This document shows, piece by piece, positions 9,639 to 18,048 of a DNA stretch of 18,048 nucleotides (position 1 is its first letter; each line of letters begins with the position of its first letter). Both the position numbers and the translations under genes were made by a program. The DNA comes from Smittium culicis (Eukaryota; Kickxellomycota; Harpellomycetes; Harpellales; Legeriomycetaceae), in NCBI GenBank assembly GCA_001970855.1, contig LSSN01001176.1, positions 1-18,048 of the forward strand, read 5' to 3'. The notes under the pieces are model-generated. The model worked only from the letters and a program-made list of their open reading frames with translations. It had not been told where the DNA came from and made no database searches.

Positions 9639-11453
9639 TTAATCATCATTAAACTCCCACAAACCACATTCAACGCAATCAGCTTGAGGGGCGCAAACAG
9701 GAAAAGAAGCATTGGCAGAATCAGTGCCCCAAGGCTCAAGTACATACTTTATTACATCATCCATTCGGTGGTGCCTAATGTCAGGTCTCCAACCAAGAAC
9801 TGTAGCAGTATCAAATAAACACTGGTTACCAATATGGCATTTACTTTCCATAGCATATCCAGCATAATAACAGCTACTTGACCCTCCGGTGCAAGATCCA
9901 GTATAAATAGGGTCAGTGTTATGGCCGATGTGATAAATAGGTAATTTGTAAAGATCCATAGCAGGTGGCGATGGTAAATGTAAGCGACTTGCTGCTAATT
10001 TGTCGCCAGGAGCTTCAAAGGCAATAACAGGAAGACCAAAAGTAAGGCCCATCAATGCAGCGATACTTCCTCCTAAGGAATGACCAGTTAATACGATATA
10101 AGAATTAGGGTATTTATTGGCAACATCTTCAATTATTTTTGCAGCGGAGTAAAAGTACAAATCTTCGGAGTCTAGGCTTTGCTGTAAGCAAGATAAATTG
10201 CATTTGTTTCCTCCTGAATAGCAGTCACAAACAGTGGACCAAGTATAATCAACTCTTGCACAGCAGCATGAAAATAAACGATTATCATTAAGCTTATCTT
10301 TTGCAGATGTTTCGCCACCACCAACAAAAAAAAGAGAGGCAGATGTTCCTTTGAAAGAAATAGCAATAACTTCGTTGTTTTCGGAAGCAAAAACATGACC
10401 TCTCAAACCATCAGAATCCCAACCAAAGCTAGTGTCATTTTTCCAATTTTCGCCTAGATGGTTCCAATCATCTTGAGAGTTATCTTTATAAGCATTAGAA
10501 GCCATTAATCCGAGATTAATTAGAGTTTCTTTATCATTTGTATCAGGTATTAATAAACCGTCGTTGATGTTATATTTCCATTTACCGTTATTTGAAATGC
10601 TGAAAACTTCATCTTTGTATTTGGTAGGGTAGCTTTTGGATCTTTTTAAGAGTTTCTGGTTTTTTTTAATATTATAATTTGAATTAGGAGCTGAATAGGA
10701 ATTATGAACCGAAGAGTTATCAGGTAGCCAAAAACTTCTATTTAAACCTATTTCCGATGAAATAAAAGATTTTCTTAAAGATAAGAGAAATTCAGAAGTT
10801 GTTTTAGAGTTCAAGCTCTTAGGATAATCGTTAAATAATAAATCGTTATTTTGAGAATTGGCAAAACGTGATTGAAATTTTTGGTAATGAGAAGTATGAG
10901 CCTTGCTTTTTGAATTTCCGGAAGAAACTGTGCGCTTAACTAGTCGTAAGGGAAATGAGCTTTTATAAAAGTCAGAATTATTTGATGAATAATTAAATAA
11001 AATATCTTTTCTCCCTAGTCTTAAAAGATGTGATAAGGAAAGGGCGTATTTTGTACCCATATCATTTGCTTTTCGAGGAGTGTTAATAGAAAAATAATTA
11101 TCAAGATATTCGTTACTTGGTCGAAATTGGACATATAAATGCTTTAATAGAAGTCTGTTGGAATCTTTCTCTTTAGTATTTTCGTTAGATTTGTGTCCAG
11201 AAGAGTAGTTTTTAAAAAATTGGGATGGAAAAGATGCATTTGTATAAACATGAGGTCTTAAACTAGATAAAAATATATAAATAGATGGGGAAAAAGATTT
11301 TCCTGGAAGAAATGAAATTAGCGTGATTAAAAGTGCAGAGATTGAGCATATTGATATGACATAAAGTGAAAATCGCCGCAGTTGAAGATAGTGTAAATTA
11401 TTGCTTCTTTTTGTAGAAGCAACAGGAAAATTCGTTTCGGATGTTTTTTTCAT
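9639..11453 (-). CDS. ATG15: Atg15 vacuolar phospholipase (autophagic-body lipase), type II membrane protein
   Basis: Atg15 is the fungal lipase that reaches the vacuole by the multivesicular-body route and breaks down autophagic-body membranes. This 604-residue protein has a single N-terminal membrane segment (about 29-49) preceded by basic residues. A long Ser/Asn/Lys-rich stretch (about 50-290) follows, then the lipase domain. The nucleophile elbow TGHSLGG places Ser459. HNTDPIY gives Asp514, and His562 in RHHRMDD completes the triad; the Ser-Asp and Asp-His spacings (55 and 48) agree with those I recall for yeast Atg15. FGWDSDGLRGHVF (343-355), SFKGTSA (366-372), LFSCCCARV (393-401) and the C-terminal CVECGLWEF are family signatures. 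The start at 11453 has A at -3 and places the membrane segment correctly. No intron is needed and all catalytic residues are present. It is longer than the yeast protein because of the stem region. Confidence 0.94.
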   Translation of the reverse strand: MKKTSETNFPVASTKRSNNLHYLQLRRFSLYVISICSISALLITLISFLPGKSFSPSIYIFLSSLRPHVYTNASFPSQFFKNYSSGHKSNENTKEKDSNRLLLKHLYVQFRPSNEYLDNYFSINTPRKANDMGTKYALSLSHLLRLGRKDILFNYSSNNSDFYKSSFPLRLVKRTVSSGNSKSKAHTSHYQKFQSRFANSQNNDLLFNDYPKSLNSKTTSEFLLSLRKSFISSEIGLNRSFWLPDNSSVHNSYSAPNSNYNIKKNQKLLKRSKSYPTKYKDEVFSISNNGKWKYNINDGLLIPDTNDKETLINLGLMASNAYKDNSQDDWNHLGENWKNDTSFGWDSDGLRGHVFASENNEVIAISFKGTSASLFFVGGGETSAKDKLNDNRLFSCCCARVDYTWSTVCDCYSGGNKCNLSCLQQSLDSEDLYFYSAAKIIEDVANKYPNSYIVLTGHSLGGSIAALMGLTFGLPVIAFEAPGDKLAASRLHLPSPPAMDLYKLPIYHIGHNTDPIYTGSCTGGSSSCYYAGYAMESKCHIGNQCLFDTATVLGWRPDIRHHRMDDVIKYVLEPWGTDSANASFPVCAPQADCVECGLWEFNDD

Positions 11454-12734
11454 ATTAAAAGAATGTTACAGATTTAAATTATTATAGCTAGCAGTAAACG
11501 ATAAAATCTTGTCTACGTTTATATCTTTTATATATATTGAGTTTCAGTCATACTTTTCTTAGTATTTCTCTATTTTTCTATTTATCAAGTTTAGAGCCAA
11601 TAAGCATACAATATCATTTCTTAATGGTGACAATTGGCTAGCTGTTTTACATTTTTTGCTAAAATATAAATATTAATTTACAATTGGTTTACGTTTTTAT
11701 TTTTCTCATTAGCTAATATCTTTATTTAAAACTGTTGGTAGCTTTTCTTCAACAAAGCTACAGCTCTTTTAAATGGCCAATTAATAAAAGACTATTAGCC
11801 ACATTAAAAAAAAAAAAAGTAATATTAGCCAGCACAATATAGGTTTTACAAACGCTTACCTGAAATTAGACTAAGAGGATATTGTTATAGAATTTTAACA
11901 ATTGTCACACTCTATCAAAAGTGGCTAAATACTAGCTGTTCAATGTATATAGTCTAAAAACCACAAGACTATAATAGAACAGCAAATATATATCTTATTT
12001 TTGCTACATTGACAAATGAGACATTTATTTGAGGCTAAGAAATAAAAAAATAATTTTTATTCTCAAGATTATAATTGCATCAACACATATTTGAGCATTT
12101 AAAGATGCCATTAAAGCTATAGCCCTAATTTCGAAATGTTCGAATTCGAGTCACATAACGTCAGCTTTAGTCTCAAATAGATAATATTATTTATCCGACT
12201 ATAAATCATTGAATTTTTTATTTGTGATTTATTGGTCACTTATTTGATAATTATTATAATTTCCATGAAAACTCTTTATTTACTGAAATATTATATATTC
12301 GTTGTCTTTTATTTAATTTATCATTTAATAAATGAAATATATAAAGTTTTTTTAATCTCTTTGGATTAATAAACTGGATCAAAAATTATGCTAATTACAG
12401 TATATTAAATTTTTTTTTTTTATAGCTAGTGTGATACGTTAACTTATTTATCAATATCATCTTTTCATTTGCAAGGTACGCAATCAGCACTAAAAAATTT
12501 TTAATACATTAATTCTATATTTAAGTATTATTTTCTACTTCATTCAAGCTAGTAAAATGCAACATTAGTTTAACCTAATCTCGATTTACGTTCATAATTT
12601 ACCTGAAGAAGTAAAACAATTAAAACTAGATATACCAAGCAGCTACACGGATAAAAATATTAAATATGACTTGTAGCTAGGAGATACTGATTGTAAATAG
12701 TTTTTAATATCAATGTTGTAGTTCAATTCAACTA
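11454..12734. other. non-coding ATG15 upstream region with scattered inverted repeats
   Basis: No credible reading frame. It holds the ATG15 promoter at its left end. Perfect 8-bp inverted repeats occur at 11738-11745/11754-11761 (GTAGCTTT/AAAGCTAC) and 11948-11955/11966-11973 (TATAGTCT/AGACTATA). The motif TAGCCA recurs at about 11796 and 11827 and inverted (TGGCTA) at about 11635 and 11922. Nothing recognisable was seen from about 12000 to 12734. Confidence 0.5.
11526..11534 (-). promoter_or_regulatory. candidate TATA element of ATG15
   Basis: On the minus strand the sequence reads TATATAAAA about 73-81 bp upstream of the ATG15 start codon, a plausible TATA box position. It is AT-rich DNA, so chance matches are common. 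Confidence 0.3.
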
Positions 12735-12757
12735 CAGGTAACCCTCGTTATTCGTGG
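12735..12757 (+). repeat. left terminal inverted repeat of the pogo-like element
   Basis: 23 bp matching 13375-13397 in inverted orientation at 19 positions. Its inner part, TATTCGTG (12749-12756), also pairs with CACGAATA (12781-12788) across a T9A7-type loop, so the left end can fold into its own hairpin. Confidence 0.8.
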
Positions 12758-12794
12758 TCTTTTTTTTTAAAAAAAGTTCTCACGAATAGCAATA

Positions 12795-13112
12795 ATCGCG
12801 AATAATTAGGTTCAAATTATGAACTGATTACAGCATAATTAGTTAATTTTTTCTCATGAAAAATTTGTTCTTTAAAAATTCGCGAATGAAGCAATTATAT
12901 ATGAAGCTGCTAGAGCGGCGGAGGGGGGTCGGTTGAAAAATTATTTTTGTAATATATTTTTAACTTTTTAAATATTTTTTATTAGTTTTTAGTATACTTT
13001 ATAATTATGTTTAATAAACTCTCTGAGACAAAATAAATAAATAAATAAATAAAAGGAATTTTATGCAGGTAAAATATAAAATTTTTTTTATAGAATCGCG
13101 AATAACGAGGTT
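12795..13112. repeat. internal copies of the terminal motif in the pogo-like element
   Basis: ATCGCGAATAATTAGGTT at 12795-12812 and ATCGCGAATAACGAGGTT at 13095-13112 have the same orientation as the right terminal repeat and differ from each other at two positions. ATTCGCGAAT (12878-12887), a perfect palindrome, is a shorter relative. In this transposon group repeated subterminal motifs often bind transposase; that role is inferred here. Confidence 0.7.
13030..13054. repeat. AAAT microsatellite
   Basis: About six AAAT units in tandem inside the pogo-like element. Confidence 0.9.
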
Positions 13113-13374
13113 GAAAAATGCAAAAACTCGCTGACCTAATTGCAAGTAGATAAATAATATAGAAATATAAACTTTAATTGGTATGGTGTATTAGTTTATC
13201 CAATAATAAAATATTAAATCTGGATTTAGCCAATTGTTTTTTTGTTTAAATTCAAGAATGTTGCTCCATTAAACGGCTAAAGTAATCCGATTAGCGTATT
13301 GTCCAATCACCGAAGAAAAAAATTCGCATAAATAAAAAAATAATTAAAAAATTTTTTTGTTGAATTTCAAATTT

Positions 13375-13397
13375 TCGCGAATAACGAGATTTACCTG
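13375..13397 (-). repeat. right terminal inverted repeat of the pogo-like element
   Basis: Reads TCGCGAATAACGAGATTTAC then CTG on the plus strand, the inverted partner of 12735-12757, followed directly by the TA duplication. Confidence 0.8.
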
Positions 13398-13399
13398 TA

Positions 13400-13981
13400 C
13401 TATATTTTCGATTAAGGGTTCTAGCTTAATAGAAACACAAAAAAATTTAATATATATTACTAATTTTGTATCCTGTGTTAAAATGCGTAAAATTATGATA
13501 AAATAAAAGATATATAACTATATTATTAAATAAGGTAAAGGTGCTATAAAATATATTTCAATTAAAGTTAACAAAACTAGAGTGTAGGTTATTAGTTTTT
13601 AGTTCATTATTTTTTAATTCCAACAAAATAATTTATAATTCAAGATAATAGAAGGAATTTAGTTAAAGTTTAGGAAATAAAAATTTTTATCCAAAAAATG
13701 TTTTTCCTTTTCATTATTATTTTCACTATTCAGTTTATACATAAAATTTCCACTACTTTGATTTTCATTATTATACTTCATATAGGTCGCATTTCGTGGA
13801 TAACTTTACTTTTGATTGTGGACCATTCTTTGAAAAATTATATTTATTCAAAATTTAATAGCATATTAATATTACTATTTGCTCAAGCATAAATATTTTT
13901 AATCGTTTGTACTTCTCTTTCAGAAATTTCGTGATTTCTAAACAATTAAATAATTATTTCTATAAGTAAAGAAATTTAGTG
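13400..13981. other. non-coding flank upstream of the second LINE
   Basis: AT-rich with no supported gene. A 64-codon frame at 13698-13892 is almost entirely Ile/Leu/Phe and looks like a composition artefact. Near its right end, AATTATTTCTATAAGTAAAGAAATT (from about 13951) resembles the tandem repeat found on the other side of the LINE at 17463-17588, suggesting the element landed inside a repeat-bearing locus. Confidence 0.45.
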
Positions 13982-14002
13982 TTAAAAAAAAAATTTACCT
14001 AA
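13982..14002. repeat. 5' target-site duplication of the second LINE
   Basis: A TT, ten A, TTTACCTAA sequence (21 bp) matching 17426-17446 with one mismatch (T versus C after the A-run). The A-run could partly be element tail, so the firm core is TTACCTAA. Confidence 0.7.
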
Positions 14003-17000
14003 AAAAAAAAGAATGGGAAAATATGGAGAAATTAATAATCCTTCTGGGTCTAAAAAATCTGATAAGCGAATTAAAAAAAGAGGAAATAATTTATACCTGG
14101 GAAGAGGTATCTGGTAGATAAAAATCGAGAATAGATCACATTTTTTTTAAACAACAGTACTTTAAAAAAATGCTCAATATTAGACATTGGCCTAAAAGGT
14201 TTTTCTCTGACTATAAATGTATTACATTCAAAATAAACAATTTGTTAAAAGAAAAAAACATTAATATAAAAGATTGGAAACTAAACTCAAAATTATTGGA
14301 TAATAAAAATATATCTATAGAAATAACCAAAATACTAAACACAGACTGCAATTCACTGAGTGATTGGGTAAAACTTAAAAAAAATGTAAAAAAATTTAGA
14401 TAAAATATGGAAAACACCATCCCAAAAATAATGAAATAGACTCTTTGGAAGGAACGAATAGAATATACAACAACATTTCAAAAGGTGATAAAATCAATGA
14501 AAAAAATAGAAAATTATATAATAATGAAGTAAAGTCCAGTGAGATAAAAATAGTTAAAATCAAGAAAGAATTGCTAGATGGAATGATTATAAGGTCTCGA
14601 TCTAGGTGGGCAGAGAACAATGAAAGATCAAACAAATACATTTTTGGGTTACTTAAAACGAAAGAAAAAAAGAAAGAAATTGATCAATTGATAGATGAAA
14701 ACGGAAAAGTGAAAGAGAATAGGAAAGAAATTAATTATATAACCCATAGATTCTACTAAAAACTATTTGCGAATGGAGAAACAAATTCAGAAAGCCAATC
14801 GATTCTATTAGAGAGTATTCATAAAAGATTAACAACAGCAGAATTAACTGAAATAGAAAAAGATGTAGAGTATGATGAAATAAAAAAATCAATCATATAC
14901 TCGCCCAATAACAAATCACCAGGACCAGATGGCATGATTTTTGAATTCTAATAAAAAGCATAGTGAAATTATAGCCAAACACTTAAAAGAAATTTTTAAT
15001 AGCGCTCTCGAAATGACAAAGTGGAATGATCTTAGTGGGGGCTCAATTATTACACTAATTTCAAAAAAAGGAGATCTAAAAAACTTAAAAAATTACAGAC
15101 CAATAGCCCTCTCAAATGCTGACGAAAAAGTATACAAAAAAATACTCACCAATAGAATCCAAATGGTGATTGGCGGTCTGATAAACAAAAGCCAATCAGG
15201 GTTCATTAAAAGAAGAAATATATTTGATAATGTACTCACAACAAACTTATTAATTGAAAACAGCAATACGAATCCAGAAAAGACCAATGGATGCCTATTA
15301 ATATTAGACCAAGAAAAAGCCTATGATAGGGTAAACTGGGAATATTTATTTAAATGTCTGGAAAGATTTGGTTTCAGCCAAGCCCTCATTAATAGGATTA
15401 AATGCCTGTATTCTAGCTCAAAAACGTCAATTAAAATAAATGGAGAGCTAACTCGGCCAATAGAAATAAAACATGGTCTAAGACAAGGAGATCCATTATC
15501 CCCGCTTTTATACAATTTAGAAATAGAACCATTATTGCTATATATAAACAAGGAAATAGAAGGGATCTCAATAAAAAATAGCAGATTCAATCTTTTGGCT
15601 TATGCAGATGGTTTATTAATAGGTTTACAAAATAAAAATGATGAGATAAAAATAAATGAAGCCTTGAATCTTCATTCACTCGCTTCAAACGCAAAAATAA
15701 ATATCGAAAAAACAATCTATGTTAAAATCGGAAGACCTAACGATGAGTGGCAACTAAAAAAATGCATATCAGAAAACGAAATCTTTAAGTACTTGGGGGT
15801 GTTCTTTAGCTCCAATGGAATTGCAATTAAAAAAAATCAAGAAATATTATATAAAAGTATGGAGAGCAAAATAAACAGTTGGAGAACTAGAAAAATATCG
15901 CTTAAAGGGAAAGTAGTATTGGCTAACACTTTTCTGCTTTCAAAATTATGGTTTTCAGCCCATATAGTGCCTTTTTAAAATGACTTCCTCTCATTGGCAA
16001 AAAAAAAGTTACTAATTTATTTGGAACAATAGAAAAGCACGAATAAAGATCGACAAAATTGAATTGGATAAAAAAACGGAGGTCTTGGCCTTTTAAACGT
16101 TGAAGCACAATCAAGAAGCTTATTTATGAAATGGTATAACGATCTGATTGGAAGCAATCAAAGGATTTGGAGAGATTCAGCCTTTAATAATTTGCAAGCA
16201 CTAACCAACAAATACACAAATAATCAAAATTCAATGGATATACTATTAAAAAAAACGAAAGTTAAAAATGCTAACATATTTTCACCGATTTAGAGAAAGG
16301 CAATGAAGTTAGCAAATAGTATCTACGAAATAAATGAATCTAACATATCCAACTGACCATACGATAAAATCAAAATGCCAGTAATAATCAAGAAAAACAA
16401 ATTACTGAATATAAACTTGACGAAAAAAGACCAATCATGGCTCCATAACAACAGTATATCAAACTGTGGCGTATTTATAGCTAACTGTGAATTGATTTGG
16501 GATGATAATAGGGATTATTTATTTTGCATTAATGTTAAAAACAAGCCAATTATTTTTAATATAAAGACAATCCAGGAAATTGAATAGTTTGAAAAAGAGT
16601 ACACTCACTCATCCAAAACACCAACAGATAACTTCAAAATAAACATTCAACCAATAGATAAATGGGAAAATAGAACAGTAAGAAAAATTATTGGCTTAAA
16701 AAAATAGAAAAGAACCAATAATACAACCAAAGTGGAAATAAATTGGGAAAACAACAAACGTTGAGATAATATTTAATTGGATGAAAGTTCACAAATCGAT
16801 CTAGAACCAAAAGTGACTGTCCACTTATATCTACTACTTCATAATGCCTTAATGACAGGCGAAAAATTAAGGGTATGGAATAAGGGTCGATTTTACCAAT
16901 AACAGGAATTTAAAGCATACAAATCAAGAAATAAAAATATACCACACATTTATTTTTGCTGTAAAAGAATAAATGAATTCTGGAAGATTATTAGCCAGTT

Positions 17001-17437
17001 TATATATACTAACTCTACTATCGATACTGGATTAGCCAGTAGAATGACTGTGGATATAATATTTGATTTTTTAGAGCCACTTAAAAACAAGTTCCCTAAT
17101 ATAGAGATTCTGTATGGACTAGCCATATGGAATATCTACAGGGCCAAAACTGAAGCCGCGTTAGCTAATTATAGATTACCAGCAGAAAGGATCTTCCTTA
17201 GGTGGAAAAATGACCTTAAAGAAAAAATTACAAGAGATTCTAAACTCTTGAAGAAAAGAGACACCTGGAACAAAATCAAAACCAATTGGGTTCTATTGAG
17301 CCAGGCGGGAAAATTACTTTTAACAACAGTTAACTATGTCTCTCCAAAAGTCTCCTTAATTTTACTTCTACTTTTACTTAGATTTCACATAATCTTTTAA
17401 TATATCATTAATAACTTAAATTAAATTAAAAAAAAAA
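14003..17437 (+). mobile_element. 5'-truncated, inactivated LINE (second family) with target-site duplication
   Basis: About 3.4 kb of non-LTR retrotransposon in plus orientation. It begins within the endonuclease domain, continues through a linker and the reverse transcriptase, and ends with a C-terminal region that retains part of a Cys/His motif. A direct duplication flanks it (13982-14002 and 17426-17446) and an A-run precedes the 3' duplication, as expected for target-primed insertion. The family differs from the LINE at the left edge: HGLRQGDPLSPLLYN and a YADD-type box here, against VRQGCPASPILFD and FVDD there. It is far more AT-rich than the first LINE and has been dead for longer, judging by its lesions. 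Confidence 0.9.
14023..17400 (+). pseudogene. LINE ORF2 remnant: endonuclease C-terminus, reverse transcriptase, C-terminal Cys/His region
   Basis: The endonuclease end shows IIYTWEE, then SRIDHIF (14125-14145) and SDYK (14206-14217), where families normally have SDH; the catalytic His is now Tyr. A frame change near 14400 leads into RSRSRWAENNERSNKYIF (about 14592-14645) and SPNNKSPGPDGM (about 14902-14937). An extra A near 14950 shifts into the 345-codon RT block (14941-15978), which carries KKGDLKNLKNYRPIALSNAD, LILDQEKAYDRV, HGLRQGDPLSPLL and YADG in place of YADD (Gly codon 15610-15612). Beyond 15978 come FIWNNRKARIKIDKIELD and NGGLGLLNVEAQSRS, joined by one-base losses. One frame then runs to 17397 with stops at 16291, 16354, 16585, 16705, 16762, 16774 and 16900. 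Earlier stops are at 14119, 14757 and 15976. No functional product is expected. Confidence 0.88.
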
Positions 17438-17446
17438 CTTACCTAA
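17426..17446. repeat. 3' target-site duplication of the second LINE
   Basis: TT, ten A, CTTACCTAA. It matches 13982-14002 at 20 of 21 positions and lies directly after the end of LINE similarity. Confidence 0.7.
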
Positions 17447-17588
17447 TAAATTTGAAGTTAATAATAAAGTTGATTTCAATAATAAAATTGATGCTAATGA
17501 AAAATTATTTCTCAGCAATAAAGTTGATTTCAATAATAAAATTGATGCTAATGAAAAATTATTTCTCAGTAATAAAGTTGATTTCAAT
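17445..17588 (+). repeat. 18-nt modular tandem repeat with 54-bp higher-order period
   Basis: Two 54-bp units (17463-17516 and 17517-17570) are identical except for their last base, and a partial third follows (17571-17588). Each unit is three 18-nt modules; a further divergent module precedes them at 17445-17462. Because every module is a multiple of three, one frame stays open (17430-17609) and reads as hexapeptides NKFEVN, NKVDFN, NKIDAN, EKLFLS and so on. There is no ATG, and an in-frame TAA (17427) lies just upstream, so whether it was ever translated is unknown. Confidence 0.9.
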
Positions 17589-17610
17589 TTAAAAATTTTT
17601 TTAATATAGT

Positions 17611-18048
17611 ACGATTTTAAATGTACTAGTTATCACAAAGATTTGTAGACGTTCGCTATTTTCGCACCACTACACCAAAGACAGACAAAAATTTGACTCC
17701 ATTTCTAAAATACGTGTCAATACCTCTAACTTAATTTTGTAAGCCGATTTCTTTAGAAGAATTATTATGAATGACGATAAAGCAGAAATAATTAATAAAG
17801 TTTCATTTATAAAATTTGTATGGTTCTTCCCTACATCGCTTAACGACTCGATCACATTCTCAGCTAAGATAGCAGATGCAGTACTATACAACAAATCAGT
17901 GGCAGTAGATGTATCTAATTAGCCTTCAGAACTTTTTATACATAATTTTCATCATGACGTTATTAAAATTGACATGGATTATTATCAACTAGTGTTTTCG
18001 AAAAATAAGAGAAAGGGTTGTCTAGTCTCCAAATGTGGTATCCCAAGC
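17611..18048 (+). pseudogene. broken reading frame of unknown family, runs off right edge
   Basis: One plus-strand frame stays open from 17611 to the window end apart from TAA at 17740-17742 and TAG at 17920-17922. An ATG at 17767 (MNDDKAEIINKVSFIKF) opens the middle section of 51 codons. After the TAG the frame continues for 42 codons to the edge, ending in KGCLVSKCGIPS. Codons favour the purine-N-pyrimidine pattern and the composition is balanced, unlike the antisense frame at 17670-17894, which is hydrophobic. I do not recognise the family. The setting among dead retrotransposons suggests it is transposon-derived, possibly an ORF1 or gag-like protein, but no zinc knuckle or other domain is visible. 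A host pseudogene is equally possible. Confidence 0.38.

Larger units (their letters stand above)
12735..13397. mobile_element. pogo/Tigger-like non-autonomous DNA transposon (663 bp)
   Basis: The two ends are inverted copies of each other: left CAGGTAACCCTCGTTATTCG (from 12735), right, read on the other strand, CAGGTAAATCTCGTTATTCG (from 13397). Identity is 19 of 23 positions. Each end abuts a TA dinucleotide (12733-12734 and 13398-13399), the target duplication of the Tc1/mariner superfamily. Ends starting CAG and containing CTCGTTA are typical of the pogo/Tigger group. The interior has no transposase, so movement would need one supplied from elsewhere. It contains internal copies of the end motif, a G-rich island (12915-12932) and an AAAT microsatellite. 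It sits between ATG15 and the second LINE. Confidence 0.72.

Noticed and set aside
10172..10396. 74-codon minus-strand frame
   Set aside because: Alternative frame within ATG15.
12120..12165. TTCGAATTCGAG as a possible tRNA T-arm
   Set aside because: The flanking bases do not form a T-stem and no acceptor or anticodon arm could be assembled.
12735..13397. CRISPR-like or satellite array from the repeated TCGCGAATAA motif
   Set aside because: Spacing is irregular, one copy is inverted, and the ends with TA duplications explain it better as a transposon.
13698..13892. 64-codon hydrophobic plus-strand frame
   Set aside because: Almost all Ile, Leu and Phe, as expected of AT-rich sequence read by chance; no homology, promoter or partner was seen.
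17670..17894. 74-codon minus-strand frame
   Set aside because: Starts with TTG, is hydrophobic and is antisense to a plus-strand frame with better codon pattern and longer extent. Not excluded with certainty.

Overview
This window looks like part of a nuclear chromosome of an early-diverging, AT-rich fungus. The two intact genes belong to fungal families: a GH81 endo-1,3-beta-glucanase and the autophagy lipase Atg15. Both are single-exon, and between them lie long stretches of extremely AT-rich DNA filled with decayed transposons. Low intron content, strong AT bias and many non-LTR elements would fit a gut-fungus or zoopagomycete-type lineage, but that placement is inference. No rRNA, tRNA, CRISPR array or bacterial-style operon was seen.

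Layout, left to right. Positions 1-1163 hold a 5'-truncated, broken LINE (non-LTR retrotransposon) on the minus strand that runs off the left edge. It is visibly richer in GC than its surroundings. Positions 1370-1486 contain three consecutive hairpins. About 1829-2490 is a heavily decayed Tc1/mariner transposase on the minus strand, recognisable only by piecing frames together (SDLNPIEN, FQD). From there to about 6.5 kb is a 4-kb gene desert. Positions 6667-8775 carry the GH81 glucanase (+). It converges on ATG15 (-, 9639-11453) across an 860-bp spacer. Positions 11454-12734 are a non-coding ATG15 upstream region with several short inverted repeats. Positions 12735-13397 form a pogo/Tigger-like non-autonomous DNA transposon with terminal inverted repeats and TA duplications. 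Positions 14003-17437 hold a second LINE, of a different family and on the plus strand, flanked by a 21-bp target-site duplication and dead by many stops, frameshifts and active-site changes. Just beyond it, 17445-17588 is an 18-nt modular tandem repeat (54-bp higher-order period) that reads as a six-residue repeat. A broken reading frame of unknown family then runs off the right edge.

The two intact genes are not a pathway. The glucanase is a predicted secreted cell-wall enzyme, and Atg15 is a predicted membrane-anchored vacuolar lipase. They are simply convergent neighbours in a transposon graveyard. I found no convincing new multi-gene system. The more unusual items are the hidden mariner relic, the pogo-like element with internal copies of its end motif, the hairpin cluster and the hexapeptide-coding tandem repeat next to the LINE insertion.
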